Shown piece after piece: positions 52,287 to 61,687 of a DNA stretch of 64,000 nucleotides. Below the pieces are notes generated by a model that worked only from the letters and a program-made list of their open reading frames with translations, did not search any database and was not told the DNA's origin. The stretch comes from Acinetobacter bohemicus ANC 3994 (GTDB lineage: Bacteria > Pseudomonadota > Gammaproteobacteria > Pseudomonadales > Moraxellaceae): contig NZ_KB849176.1 of assembly GCF_000367925.1 (NCBI RefSeq), positions 124,001 to 188,000 of the forward strand, given 5' to 3'. Within the stretch, counting starts at the first letter, position 1. Each line of letters opens with the position of its first letter. A program made the translations under genes and the position numbers.

Positions 52287-54170
52287 CTAATTATTCAGGG
52301 TGGGAATTCTAATGATCAGCGCATGATCAGCAACTTTGCTATATAGGGCATCTACGAGATTGCTACGTTTTTTTAAAATATTGCTTTGATTCAGATTACC
52401 TTTATCTGTCACTTCGCCCAGATCTAACTGTGGTGCTTCGGTCATCAAATACAACATGGCGACCCGATTAGAACTGCCCGTTGCATCTTTATTAAATGCA
52501 ATCAGAAATTGTTTAAACCAATGTTGGATTTTGGGGTGTTGTAAAATTTCTTCAGCTGAATGTTCTGTTAATTTCAAACCTGCATAAGTCGCGCACGCTT
52601 GTAATTTCGGGAAGATTAAAAAACCAATGGCATTTAAATTAGAACCCGTGACACAGACATCATGAATGAGTTGGTTGCCTTGGATCAGAACTTTATTGCG
52701 TAATGTTCCGACATTAACAAAAGTACCTGTATTTAACTTGAAGTCTTCGGCAATTCTGCCATCGTACATGAGGCCTTGACTTGGGTCAGATTCATCGACC
52801 AAACGGACTGCATCGCCAGTACGGTAGAAACCTTCTTCATCAAAAACTTGATTCTGTTGATGCTCCGTTAAACGCCAGTAGCCCCGCATGACATTTTGAC
52901 CACGCACACAAAACTCTAATTTGTCATGGCTGGGAACAAGTTTAATTTCACAGCCAGGTGCAGGGTAGCCAATAAAACCGGCTTTTACATGAGGGCCTGT
53001 AGAAAATGTGCAGGATGGTGCGGTCTCGGTCATCCCCAAACCACACATAATCCGGATGCGTTCACCGCAATGTTCTTGGGCAATTCGATCTAGACGATTC
53101 CATCCAGCTTCTGAGAGTGCTGCACCTGCAAAAAACAAAATTTTAACTTTAGCAAAAAAGGTATTTCTTAATGCTTTATCTTTTTCTAAAGCTTCAGTCA
53201 GTTCTTCCCAACCTTTTGGCACATTTAAATATACGGTTGGAGAAATCTCTTTTAAATTTTTGATGGTTTCATCAAATTTGCCTGCAACAGGTTTACCATC
53301 ATCAATATAAATGGTTCCGCCGTTGTAGAGTGCAATGCCGACATTATGGCTTCCGCCAAAGGTATGATGCCAAGACAGCCAGTCCAATAATATAGGTGGT
53401 GTATCTTCAAATTCAGGAAATGTTTGTAAAAGCATTTGTTGATTCGCACACAACATTAGATGTGTCGTCGGAACCGCTTTGGGTAATTTTGTGGAGCCTG
53501 AAGTAAATAAGAATTTGGCAATTTGATGCTCATCTAGATGTGCATAATGATCTTGAACATTATGCACTGGCGTATCAAGTAACCTTTGAAATGCTGTGCA
53601 TGCCGTATTGCCTAAAATTCCAGAGTTTGTAATAACTTCTACATCCGGCTTGGCACAGCATTGAATTGCATTTGCGAATGCTTGCCCATCATTTGCAAAA
53701 ACCAATCCTGGCGTTAAAACATCAAAAACATGTTTAAGTTTGTCAAAATCTTGAGAAATTAAGGAATAAGCAGGAGAAATAGCAGAGAAGGGTACACCTG
53801 CTAGCATGGCACCCATCGACAGTAATAGATGCTCTAAATCATTCCCAGACAAAATCAGCAGCGGACGTTCGGCCGATAAATCACTGCGGTTATGTAAAGC
53901 TTGTGCAATATGCCATGCTTTTTGTACAGTATCTGAATAACTGAGTTTCGTCCATTCACCTTGAGCATTTCGTTTTGCAGCAAAGGTTCGATCTGGATGC
54001 GATTTAGCATATTGGAGTAAGCGATCCGTCAGTTTTTGCGGATAATCTTTCAATTGTTCTTTTGGAGATATATAGAGCGTTTCATTATCATAATGAAAAT
54101 TAATTTCATGCCCACCAAGTTTGACTAAACGCTCTGGATAGTTTTGTGGGGCAGCATTCATTTGCGCCAT
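52287..54170 (-). CDS. hcaC: Hydroxycinnamate (feruloyl)-CoA ligase
   Basis: 627 residues from the ATG at 54170 (MAQMNAAPQNYP), with GGAG seven bases upstream. An acyl-adenylate-forming enzyme: P-loop FLFTSGSTKLPKAVPTTH, CGLGMTETAPSC and TGDAVRLVDE motifs. It activates ferulate, p-coumarate and caffeate with ATP and CoA for HcaA. The length (about 620) matches feruloyl-CoA synthetases rather than shorter 4-coumarate ligases. Confidence 0.92.
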   Translation of the reverse strand: MAQMNAAPQNYPERLVKLGGHEINFHYDNETLYISPKEQLKDYPQKLTDRLLQYAKSHPDRTFAAKRNAQGEWTKLSYSDTVQKAWHIAQALHNRSDLSAERPLLILSGNDLEHLLLSMGAMLAGVPFSAISPAYSLISQDFDKLKHVFDVLTPGLVFANDGQAFANAIQCCAKPDVEVITNSGILGNTACTAFQRLLDTPVHNVQDHYAHLDEHQIAKFLFTSGSTKLPKAVPTTHLMLCANQQMLLQTFPEFEDTPPILLDWLSWHHTFGGSHNVGIALYNGGTIYIDDGKPVAGKFDETIKNLKEISPTVYLNVPKGWEELTEALEKDKALRNTFFAKVKILFFAGAALSEAGWNRLDRIAQEHCGERIRIMCGLGMTETAPSCTFSTGPHVKAGFIGYPAPGCEIKLVPSHDKLEFCVRGQNVMRGYWRLTEHQQNQVFDEEGFYRTGDAVRLVDESDPSQGLMYDGRIAEDFKLNTGTFVNVGTLRNKVLIQGNQLIHDVCVTGSNLNAIGFLIFPKLQACATYAGLKLTEHSAEEILQHPKIQHWFKQFLIAFNKDATGSSNRVAMLYLMTEAPQLDLGEVTDKGNLNQSNILKKRSNLVDALYSKVADHALIIRIPTLNN

Positions 54171-54259
54171 TGTCTTACTCCATATCAATTTTTTTATAAC
54201 TATTTTTAGTCCATTTGAATAAAGAGTTTGTTTTTCTTACTCTCGATCCCTGTCTGTAT

Positions 54260-55711
54260 TTAAATTGGATAGTGTCTTGGGGTTGTTTGAATGGTAATCC
54301 AACGCAGTTCAGTAAATTCGGCAACAGATGCTTTACTACCAAAGCGACCATAACCACTTTGTTTTACACCACCAAATGGCATTTGCGCTTCATCATGAAC
54401 CGTTGCACCATTGATATGACAAATCCCTGATTCGATTTGTTTTGCTACTGCCAAAGCTTGAACAATATCTTGACTAAATACTGCGGAAGACAAACCAAAT
54501 TCACTGTCATTTGCAAGTTGAATGGCTTCTTCATCCGTTTTAAAGCGTTGAATCGTGCATACTGGTGCAAATGATTCTTCACGATAGAGCTTCATTTCTT
54601 GCGTAATATTCACAATAATAGTTGGCTGCATCATAGCACCCTGAATATTAATTCCGAGTGGCAAATCCGCCCCTTTTGTTTGAGCATCTTCTAATAAGTG
54701 ATGTAATCGGTTAGCCGCTTTTTCGCTCTCTAATACCCCCAAAGGATAATTTCCTTGAAGTGGATTAGCAGCCTGAATAGTTTTGGTTTTTTCAATTAAT
54801 TTTTCAATAAATTGGTCGGCAATTTGTTCATCAACTAAAACACGTTCCGTCGACATACAAATTTGCCCTTGGTTAAAAAAGGCACCAAATGCAACTGCAT
54901 TCACCGCATCTTCAAGATTGGCTTTATCTAAGACTACAACAGGTGCCTTACCGCCAAGTTCAAGTAATACGGGTTTTAAATATTTTGCCGCAGTCTCTGC
55001 AATAATCTTTCCGACATGGGTTGAACCTGTAAAGTTAATCCGTTTTGTCAGAGGGTGTGAAATTAATCGCTCTACAATTTGCGGCGCATCTGTAGCAGAG
55101 TGAGTAATCACATTGACCACACCTTCGCCTAATCCAGCCTCAAGTAATACTTCAGCAATTAAGCGATGTGTTGCAGGGCAGGCTTCTGAAGCTTTTAATA
55201 CCACAGTGTTGCCACAAGCCAAAGGCATTGCAAGTGCCCGTGTGGCCAAAATAACAGGGGCATTCCAAGGTGCCATACCGACAATGACGCCACAGGGTAC
55301 ACGAATACCCATTGCTAAGTTACCTGGCACATCAGATGGAATAATACTGCCATCAATCTGTGTGGTCATCGCTGCTGCTTCTCTAAGCATATTGGCTGCA
55401 AGGTGAACATTAAACCCATACCATGTGGCAGTTGAACCTGTTTCACGCATACCAATCTGGATAAATTGTTCAGTCTTTTGATCCATCAGATCAGCAGCTT
55501 TTAATAATCTTAAGCGACGTTCAGTCGGTGACAATTTAGACCAGATATTAAATGCCCGATGTGCCGATTCAATTGCTTGATCGACATCTTCAAGCGTTGC
55601 TGCTGAAGCAACGGATGCCACCGTGCCATCAATTGGGCTAATTCGCTCAAAGGTTTGTGCTGAACTTGAATTTACAGATTGTCCGTGAATTAATAACTGT
55701 ACATTTTGCAT
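54260..55711 (-). CDS. hcaB: Hydroxybenzaldehyde (vanillin) dehydrogenase
   Basis: A 483-residue NAD-dependent aldehyde dehydrogenase. Catalytic Cys in FNQGQICMSTERVL, general-base Glu in LELGGKAPV, and the fold region GFTGSTHVG-type RINFTGSTHVGKI are visible. It oxidises vanillin, p-hydroxybenzaldehyde and protocatechualdehyde, released by HcaA, to the benzoates. It sits between hcaA and hcaC. Confidence 0.92.
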   Translation of the reverse strand: MQNVQLLIHGQSVNSSSAQTFERISPIDGTVASVASAATLEDVDQAIESAHRAFNIWSKLSPTERRLRLLKAADLMDQKTEQFIQIGMRETGSTATWYGFNVHLAANMLREAAAMTTQIDGSIIPSDVPGNLAMGIRVPCGVIVGMAPWNAPVILATRALAMPLACGNTVVLKASEACPATHRLIAEVLLEAGLGEGVVNVITHSATDAPQIVERLISHPLTKRINFTGSTHVGKIIAETAAKYLKPVLLELGGKAPVVVLDKANLEDAVNAVAFGAFFNQGQICMSTERVLVDEQIADQFIEKLIEKTKTIQAANPLQGNYPLGVLESEKAANRLHHLLEDAQTKGADLPLGINIQGAMMQPTIIVNITQEMKLYREESFAPVCTIQRFKTDEEAIQLANDSEFGLSSAVFSQDIVQALAVAKQIESGICHINGATVHDEAQMPFGGVKQSGYGRFGSKASVAEFTELRWITIQTTPRHYPI

Positions 55712-55750
55712 GGGTAATGTTTCCTTACATGTCCATTAATAAGTGTGGAA

Positions 55751-56584
55751 TTAGCCAGTACGTTTATAGCTTTGTAAGCCTGGTTTAATGGTTTTCTCAT
55801 CCAAGAACTGTTTTAAACCTTCTTCGCGGCCACCTTCCGTATCACGGTGAATACACTGATCAAGTTTTGCGTATAAATAATCTTCATTTTGATCCCAAGT
55901 GAGTTCACGACAGCGCTTGAAGCCATTTTTAGCAGTACGCAGTACAACAGGGTTTTTTTCCAGCAGAATATTGGCCAGTTCTGTAACTTCTGCTTTTAAC
56001 TGTTCGAGTGGAACACTTTTATTTACCAAGCCCATTTTTTCGGCTTCTTGTCCACTAAATGTTTTGCCGGTCATGATGTAATAAAGTGCAGTACGATGGC
56101 CTACAGTGTCTGCCATAGCTTTACTGACCAAATTCCCCGGTGGAATTCCCCAGTTAATTTCAGACAGACCAAATGTGGCTTCATCAGCTGCAATCGCTAA
56201 GTCACAGGCCACTAAAGGTGAAAAACCGCCGCCAAAACACCAGCCATTGACCATCGCAATGGTTGGTTTAGAGTACATACGCAGTAATTGCCACTGCCAG
56301 CGACATGAATCACGACGAATACGTTCGTTATAGATTTCAGGTTGTGAATCTACCTCACGGAAATATTCTTTTAAATCCATTCCTGCTGTCCAAGAATCGC
56401 CTGCACCTGTAAGTACAACGACACCGGCTTCTTGATCTAATTCTAATGTTTCTAAAACATCAATCATTTCTTTATTGAGGGTAGGACTCATTGCATTTTT
56501 CTTTTCTGGGCGGTTTAACGTCACCCAAGCAATACCAGCTTCTACTTTAACATCCACTGTTTTCCAACGATTTTCATAAGTCAT
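55751..56584 (-). CDS. hcaA: Hydroxycinnamoyl-CoA hydratase/lyase
   Basis: A 277-residue enoyl-CoA hydratase superfamily enzyme. CoA oxyanion segments (KKNAMSPTLNKEM, GAGDSWTAGMDLKEYF), the catalytic Glu in LSEINWGIPPGN and the Tyr in NEDYLYAKLDQ correspond to the residues known in feruloyl-CoA hydratase/lyase. It hydrates feruloyl-CoA and cleaves it to vanillin plus acetyl-CoA. First gene of the minus-strand run, divergent from hcaK. Confidence 0.93.
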   Translation of the reverse strand: MTYENRWKTVDVKVEAGIAWVTLNRPEKKNAMSPTLNKEMIDVLETLELDQEAGVVVLTGAGDSWTAGMDLKEYFREVDSQPEIYNERIRRDSCRWQWQLLRMYSKPTIAMVNGWCFGGGFSPLVACDLAIAADEATFGLSEINWGIPPGNLVSKAMADTVGHRTALYYIMTGKTFSGQEAEKMGLVNKSVPLEQLKAEVTELANILLEKNPVVLRTAKNGFKRCRELTWDQNEDYLYAKLDQCIHRDTEGGREEGLKQFLDEKTIKPGLQSYKRTG

Positions 56585-56699
56585 TATTGTTTCTCCATGA
56601 TGACTGAGGGTTGCTTTATGTTTTTTAATTTAATATCAGTTAAACTTACATTCAAGTGTTTTTTAACTTATTTTGCATTTATTTTATAATTCATTGTAT

Positions 56700-56735
56700 T
56701 TATTAATATTAATAATTATTTATTAATATTAATAA
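56700..56735. promoter_or_regulatory. Two 16-base palindromes between hcaA and hcaK, candidate HcaR sites
   Basis: TTATTAATATTAATAA is its own complement and occurs at 56700-56715 and 56720-56735, start points 20 bases apart, in the divergent control region. MarR dimers bind such palindromes, and HcaR is encoded nearby. The flanking region is AT-rich. Confidence 0.6.
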
Positions 56736-56850
56736 AAATAATGATTGTTTTTTATATAAGTTTGGGTGATATTTTTAACGTTATTTTTTGCAAAGAAAAA
56801 TAGCTATACAGGATGTGTATTAATTAAAATTGAAGACAAGGATAATGCGA

Positions 56851-58071
56851 ATGGAAAAAAGTGTAAGCCATTCAGGGAAAGCCACATTAACGCTGGCTCT
56901 GTGTTTTGCTATCGCAATTTTTGAAGGTTTTGACCTGCAATCAATGGGCGTAGCAGCACCGCGTATGCGAGCAGAATTTGGTTTGGATAATGCTCAAATG
57001 GCATGGGCATTTAGTGCAGCAACTTTGGGAACATTGCCCGGAGCTTTATTAGGTGGTCGTTTTGCAGATAAAATTGGACGAAAAAAAGTATTAATGTTCA
57101 GTATCTTACTTTTTGGAATTATGTCGATTTTAACTGCTTTTGCAAGTCAATATAGCGTATTGATTCTAATTCGTTTCTTAACAGGATTAGGCATGGGCGG
57201 AGCCTTACCCATGATGATTACTTTGGCTTCGGAAGCAGTCTCAGATAAATACAAAGGAACCGCTGTTAGTATTATGTACAGTGGTATTCCTTTTGGCGGT
57301 ATGCTGACATCATTTGTGGCAATGGCTTTAGCGGGTGACAGTGAATGGCGTCATATTTTTTACATTGGGGGATTGGCTCCAGTATTAATGATTCCATTAT
57401 TACTGAAGTTTTTACCCGAATCGAATGCCTATTTGGTCAAAGGCCATCAAGCGACAGTACCATTTATGCAAGTACTTTTTGCCAAAGAACGCCGTTTCTC
57501 TACGGTACAAATTTGGATTAGTTTTTTCTGTACCTTGGTGGTTTTATATTTCTTATTAAATTGGTTACCGTTATTGATGGGTGCTCAAGGTCTATCAAAA
57601 AACGAGGCCAACTATGTGCAAATTGGTTACAACATCGGTGGAATATTTGGTTCAATACTCATGGGATTCTTGTTAGATAAGCTACGCATGAGTTTTGTGA
57701 TTAAGCTGATTTACGCTGGGATTTTGGTTGCATTATGCTGTCTTGCTATTTCTCCAACAGTTGCATTGCTTTCATTATCAGCAATTGGTTGTGGATTATT
57801 TATTGTCGGTGGGCAATCGGCACTTTATGGTTTAGCTGCCAGATTTTATCCAACAGAAATGCGCGGGACTGGCGTAGGGGCTGCTGTTGCAGTGGGTCGC
57901 ATCGGTTCATTTGCAGGGCCATTATTGGCAGGAATGCTATTGTCCTTTGGTTCAAGTGCTGGAATGGTGATCGGGGCGAGTATTCCAATGATTTTACTTG
58001 CTGCAATAGCGGCGTTAATGCTGGTGAGCAAACCTAAGCAACAAACGCAATTATTAAGCAGTTCCACTTAA
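56851..58071 (+). CDS. hcaK: MFS transporter, hydroxycinnamate permease
   Basis: 407 residues from the ATG at 56851 (MEKSVSHSGKATL), with AAGGA eight bases upstream. An ATG six bases earlier is too close to it. Aromatic acid:H+ symporter type: FEGFDLQSMGVAAPRM in helix 1, GGRFADKIGRKK between helices 2 and 3, 12 predicted helices. It imports ferulate, p-coumarate or caffeate. Plus-strand, followed closely by hcaR. Confidence 0.88.
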   Translation: MEKSVSHSGKATLTLALCFAIAIFEGFDLQSMGVAAPRMRAEFGLDNAQMAWAFSAATLGTLPGALLGGRFADKIGRKKVLMFSILLFGIMSILTAFASQYSVLILIRFLTGLGMGGALPMMITLASEAVSDKYKGTAVSIMYSGIPFGGMLTSFVAMALAGDSEWRHIFYIGGLAPVLMIPLLLKFLPESNAYLVKGHQATVPFMQVLFAKERRFSTVQIWISFFCTLVVLYFLLNWLPLLMGAQGLSKNEANYVQIGYNIGGIFGSILMGFLLDKLRMSFVIKLIYAGILVALCCLAISPTVALLSLSAIGCGLFIVGGQSALYGLAARFYPTEMRGTGVGAAVAVGRIGSFAGPLLAGMLLSFGSSAGMVIGASIPMILLAAIAALMLVSKPKQQTQLLSSST

Positions 58072-58082
58072 TTATTTGATTT

Positions 58083-58109
58083 GAAGTATGATCTAATAGG
58101 TCATACTTC
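58083..58109. other. Inverted repeat between hcaK and hcaR
   Basis: GAAGTATGA (58083-58091) and TCATACTTC (58101-58109) form a perfect 9-base stem with a 9-base loop, 24 bases before hcaR. It could be an attenuator, a weak terminator or a regulator site. Confidence 0.4.
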
Positions 58110-58132
58110 ATCATATTTAACCCAGAGTAGAT

Positions 58133-58579
58133 ATGCCCAACAACTTAATGAAATCAAATGAAAATCAGTCACCTAAACTCAGCTATATGATTGCTCGAGT
58201 GGATCGGATTATTAGTAAATTATTAACAGAACAACTTAAACAGCTCAATATAACCTTACCTCAGTACACTGCGTTATCTGTCCTTGCAGCCAGAGGAAGT
58301 CTGTCAAATGCTAAACTGGCAGAGCGTTCATTTATAAAACCTCAGTCAGCCAATAAAATTTTGCAAGATTTATTAAGTTTGGGCTGGATTGAAAAGCATT
58401 CTGATCCAACGCATGGTCGAAGAATCTTAATTCAGCTTACTACAAGTGGTCAGAATAAAATTGCTGAATGTAATCTGATTGTGGAAGCTTTAGAGCAAAA
58501 AATGCTGAAAGATGTCGATATTAATTTAGCATTACTGATTCGAAATAATTTAGAAATTATGGTCAATAACCTCAAGTAA
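58133..58579 (+). CDS. hcaR: MarR-family repressor of the hca genes
   Basis: A 148-residue winged-helix MarR protein (LPQYTALSVLAARGSLSNAKLAERSFIKPQSANKILQDLLSLGWIEK, then DPTHGRRILIQLT in the wing). In A. baylyi HcaR represses the hca operons and is released by hydroxycinnamoyl-CoA thioesters. It is 61 bases after hcaK, likely in the same transcript, and its probable binding sites are the palindromes at 56700-56735. Confidence 0.88.
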   Translation: MPNNLMKSNENQSPKLSYMIARVDRIISKLLTEQLKQLNITLPQYTALSVLAARGSLSNAKLAERSFIKPQSANKILQDLLSLGWIEKHSDPTHGRRILIQLTTSGQNKIAECNLIVEALEQKMLKDVDINLALLIRNNLEIMVNNLK

Positions 58580-58783
58580 GAGCGATTAAAAAGAGTCTGT
58601 GACTTTATTGGGGTAAATCTTTTTCAATAAAAAAATCACTAAAATCTGTGATTTTCACCTTCACGACTTTCATGAGATGTTCTTATCGTTGCCTATAAAA
58701 GGCATATTGTATTCAGATTGCTTAGATTCAATGAAACCTGTAGCATCACCTTAAGAAAGCTTGATGAATAAAGTGTGCATACT

Positions 58784-59461
58784 ATGTCTTCAGGACAACA
58801 GGTGTTAATTGAACTCAGAAAAATGATTATTTCCGGTGAATTCGAAGGCGGTGCGCGCATTGCAGAAATTCCAACCGCAGAATTATTGGGCGTATCACGT
58901 CAACCTGTTCGTATGGCTTTTCGCTTATTGGAACAAGAAGGATTATTAATAAAAAATCCGACGCGTGGTTATACCGTCCGAGAAATTTCAGCAAAATTGA
59001 TTCATGAAGCACTTGAAGTCCGTGGTGTATTGGAAGGTCTTGCCGCAAAAAATCTGGCTGAAAAAGGGCTTTCTGAAGAACAGAAAAAGACCTTACTCAA
59101 GTGTATTCAAGAAACAGAAAAACTATTTCAGCATGGAAGTTTCGATGATGATGGTCTTGAAATTTATCATCATTACAATGTTATTTTTCATGACACGATT
59201 ATTCAGGGAGCACATCATGTTGCTCTGATGCAGGCGCTTGCAAAAAATAATCAGTTACCTATGGCTTCTGCTCAAGCAATTACCTACGATAAAGACAATG
59301 GCTTTAGTGAATACCGTCGTCTTCACTATGCACATTTGCAGCATTGTGCAATTTACGATGCTCTTGTTCATGGCAAATCAGGAACTGCTGAAAGCTTAAT
59401 GCGTGAACATAGTAATGTTGTTATTTTAGGTGAAAAAATAAAGGCGATTTTAGCCGAATAA
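58784..59461 (+). CDS. vanR: GntR-family repressor of vanAB
   Basis: 225 residues from the ATG at 58784 (MSSGQQVLIEL). A GTG at 58775 also reads in frame, and neither has a strong ribosome-binding site. FadR-subfamily GntR protein: winged HTH FEGGARIAEIPTAELLGVSRQPVRMAFRLLEQEGL, then an all-helical FCD ligand domain with EVRGVLEGLAAK-type (LEVRGVLEGLAA) start. By position next to vanAB, and by the perfect VanR-type palindrome at 61612, it is the vanillate-responsive repressor. Confidence 0.85.
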   Translation: MSSGQQVLIELRKMIISGEFEGGARIAEIPTAELLGVSRQPVRMAFRLLEQEGLLIKNPTRGYTVREISAKLIHEALEVRGVLEGLAAKNLAEKGLSEEQKKTLLKCIQETEKLFQHGSFDDDGLEIYHHYNVIFHDTIIQGAHHVALMQALAKNNQLPMASAQAITYDKDNGFSEYRRLHYAHLQHCAIYDALVHGKSGTAESLMREHSNVVILGEKIKAILAE

Positions 59462-59535
59462 AAATGAGGGGCAGTTCAGAATTGTTATATGTTTTATCTA
59501 TAACGCTTCCAAGCCCACTTTAATGTAATACAAAA

Positions 59536-59568
59536 GCCCGTAATAGCCAAAGTTATGGGCAGTTTTTT
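59536..59568. terminator. Terminator between convergent vanR and vanB
   Basis: GCCCGTAA pairs with TTATGGGC around a loop, followed by AGTTTTTT on the plus strand. Confidence 0.65.
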
Positions 59569-59572
59569 CTCA

Positions 59573-60517
59573 TTATAAATCAAGCACCAATATTTTAGAT
59601 TTAGAGCGGGAACAACAAGGTGTAAACTGATTATTCATTGCTTGCTCTTCTTCGGTCAGGAACATATCGCGATGGTCTGGTTCGCCCTCAATGACATGGG
59701 TTAAACATGTTCCACAAATACCTTGTTCACAAGATACAGGAATACAATATCCATTTTCTTGCAGTGCTTGGACAACAGTTTGATTTTGTACCACGGTGAT
59801 GCGTTGACCGGTAGATTTAATTTCTAAGCTAAATTCGCCGTTATCAGAGATATCTTGAGCGACGGCCACAAAATGTTCTTTGTGTATTTGCTCTGCGTTC
59901 CATGCATTATTTTCCGCAGATTGAATAATAAAATCCATGAAGCCATTTGGACCGCAGACATATAAATGATGTGAATTCTGTGGTTCACCTAGAATGTTTT
60001 GGATATCTGCTTTTGATTCAGGTTCATCATCCACATGGAAGAATATTTCCCCGTGAAATTGTTCCTGCAATTGTGTAGCAAAAGCCAGTGCTGACTTGGA
60101 GCGTGCAAAATAATGCAGTTCAAATAGAATATTTCGAGCGCTTAATTCATGTGCCATTGCATAAATGGGGGTAATCCCGATACCTCCCGCAAAGAGTTTG
60201 GCTTTTTGGGTTGAAGCTTGAATGGGAAACAGGTTGCGCGGTTCGCTAATTTTTAGTGTGTCACCAATGTTGAGACTTTCATGAATATAGCGTGAGCCTC
60301 CACGTGAGTTTTCATCATTTAATACCGCAATCATATAGCGGTGGGTTTCACTGCTACAGTTTGCTAAGGAATATTGGCGAGTGATCCCATTCTGCAAAAA
60401 TACATCGATATGTGAACCAGCCGAAAATGCTGGTAAGTCTGATCTGTCTTTCTGAACCAACTCAAAGCCCAAAATTTGCGAAGTTAAAGGCAGAATATTT
60501 TGAATGATAACGTCCAT
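59573..60517 (-). CDS. vanB: Vanillate O-demethylase reductase
   Basis: A 314-residue reductase with FAD/NAD domains first (RQYSLANCSS, KLFAGGIGITPIYAM, HLYVCGPNGFMDFI) and a C-terminal 2Fe-2S ferredoxin (CEQGICGTC with a later Cys in FTPCCSRS), the domain order of class IA phthalate-type reductases. It feeds electrons to VanA. AGGAG precedes its ATG, 11 bases after vanA. Confidence 0.93.
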   Translation of the reverse strand: MDVIIQNILPLTSQILGFELVQKDRSDLPAFSAGSHIDVFLQNGITRQYSLANCSSETHRYMIAVLNDENSRGGSRYIHESLNIGDTLKISEPRNLFPIQASTQKAKLFAGGIGITPIYAMAHELSARNILFELHYFARSKSALAFATQLQEQFHGEIFFHVDDEPESKADIQNILGEPQNSHHLYVCGPNGFMDFIIQSAENNAWNAEQIHKEHFVAVAQDISDNGEFSLEIKSTGQRITVVQNQTVVQALQENGYCIPVSCEQGICGTCLTHVIEGEPDHRDMFLTEEEQAMNNQFTPCCSRSKSKILVLDL

Positions 60518-60528
60518 GTTGATGCTCC

Positions 60529-61587
60529 TTATGCAATATTCATATTTTGAATTTTATGCTGCTGATTTTCTTGTTCTAATAAACGGTCAATCACTTTACG
60601 GGATTGCACCCCGCCTGCATCAATATTGAGCATTAACAATTTACGTTCAGGATTATTCAAAATATTTTGCTGTTGTTGTTCTAGCATATCGAGGTCTTCA
60701 GCAAAAATTTTACCCTGACCTTCACGAATTTGCGCAGTGAGTTCATCATTGTCTGGTTGGAAATTACGAGCCATTCCCCAGAAATACCAATGTGATGTTT
60801 CTGTTTCAGGGGTAATAAAATCAACAACAATAGAAGAAACTTTTTTATCTTTAGCCGCATGGTATCCACCATGACCTGCATGTGCTACGCCTACTTCAAT
60901 ATGAACATTACTTGGGGCGTAATAGTGGCAAATCTGCCAGCGATCTACAGGAACGTCATCTGCCAGATTATTTCCTCGTAATGCCATTTTCCAGAAAGGA
61001 GGTGCTTCTACATTTTGCATATGACGTTCAGTCATCACCCGATCACCATCTACTTTGGTTGTTGGTAAAGCATCATCAATTTCTTTTTGTCCAATGCTGT
61101 TGGCATGAACATAGGTTTCATGAGTCAAGTCCATAAGGTTATCAATCATCAGTTTATAGTTGCAATTGATATGATATAAGCCACCCCCATACGCCCATTC
61201 ATGACTTTCAGCCCATTGCAGTACAGGTAATGTTTCTGCTGTTGCTAGAGATTGTTCACCTGGCCAAACCCAAATAAAACCGTATTTTTCAAGAGTTGCA
61301 AAACTTTTATTACATGGAAAACCACGCACACGTTGAGAGGGCATGGAAACGACTTTTCCATCACAGTCCATTTCTAAACCATGATAGCCACAGACCAAAT
61401 TGCCATCTTGAACATAGCCAAGAGAAAGGGGAGCACCACGGTGTGGGCAGAAGTCTTCTACAGCAGCAACTTTATTTTTATGAGCTCGGTAAAATACAAT
61501 TTTTTCACCACAAATCGTCCGTCCTAAAGGCTTTTCCTGAAGTTCTTCTGGTCGACAAGCGACATACCATGCATTTTTAATAAACAT
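60529..61587 (-). CDS. vanA: Vanillate O-demethylase oxygenase
   Basis: 352 residues from the ATG at 61587 (MFIKNAWYVACRPEEL), which matches the usual VanA start and has GGAG upstream. An ATG at 61599 is the alternative. Rieske ligands Cys47, His49, Cys66 and His69 (CPHRG, CGYHG), and the mononuclear iron site near DNLMDLTHETYVH. It demethylates vanillate to protocatechuate and formaldehyde. Two VanR-type operators lie upstream. Confidence 0.94.
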   Translation of the reverse strand: MFIKNAWYVACRPEELQEKPLGRTICGEKIVFYRAHKNKVAAVEDFCPHRGAPLSLGYVQDGNLVCGYHGLEMDCDGKVVSMPSQRVRGFPCNKSFATLEKYGFIWVWPGEQSLATAETLPVLQWAESHEWAYGGGLYHINCNYKLMIDNLMDLTHETYVHANSIGQKEIDDALPTTKVDGDRVMTERHMQNVEAPPFWKMALRGNNLADDVPVDRWQICHYYAPSNVHIEVGVAHAGHGGYHAAKDKKVSSIVVDFITPETETSHWYFWGMARNFQPDNDELTAQIREGQGKIFAEDLDMLEQQQQNILNNPERKLLMLNIDAGGVQSRKVIDRLLEQENQQHKIQNMNIA

Positions 61588-61611
61588 TAGGATCTCCATA
61601 TCTTCCTTGTT

Positions 61612-61623
61612 ATTGGATCCAAT
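61612..61623. promoter_or_regulatory. VanR operator upstream of vanA
   Basis: ATTGGATCCAAT, a perfect 12-base palindrome 25 bases before the vanA start. It equals the VanR operator sequence described for Caulobacter vanAB. Confidence 0.85.
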
Positions 61624-61675
61624 TTATGCTTATTTAAATCAATATTCAACATAATTTGTCTTTATTTTATGTGAT

Positions 61676-61687
61676 GTGGATCCATTT
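61676..61687. promoter_or_regulatory. Second, imperfect VanR site
   Basis: GTGGATCCATTT keeps the GGATCC core about 60 bases further from vanA. Spacing to the first site is close to six helical turns. The rest of the 61588-62021 gap shows no gene. Confidence 0.6.
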
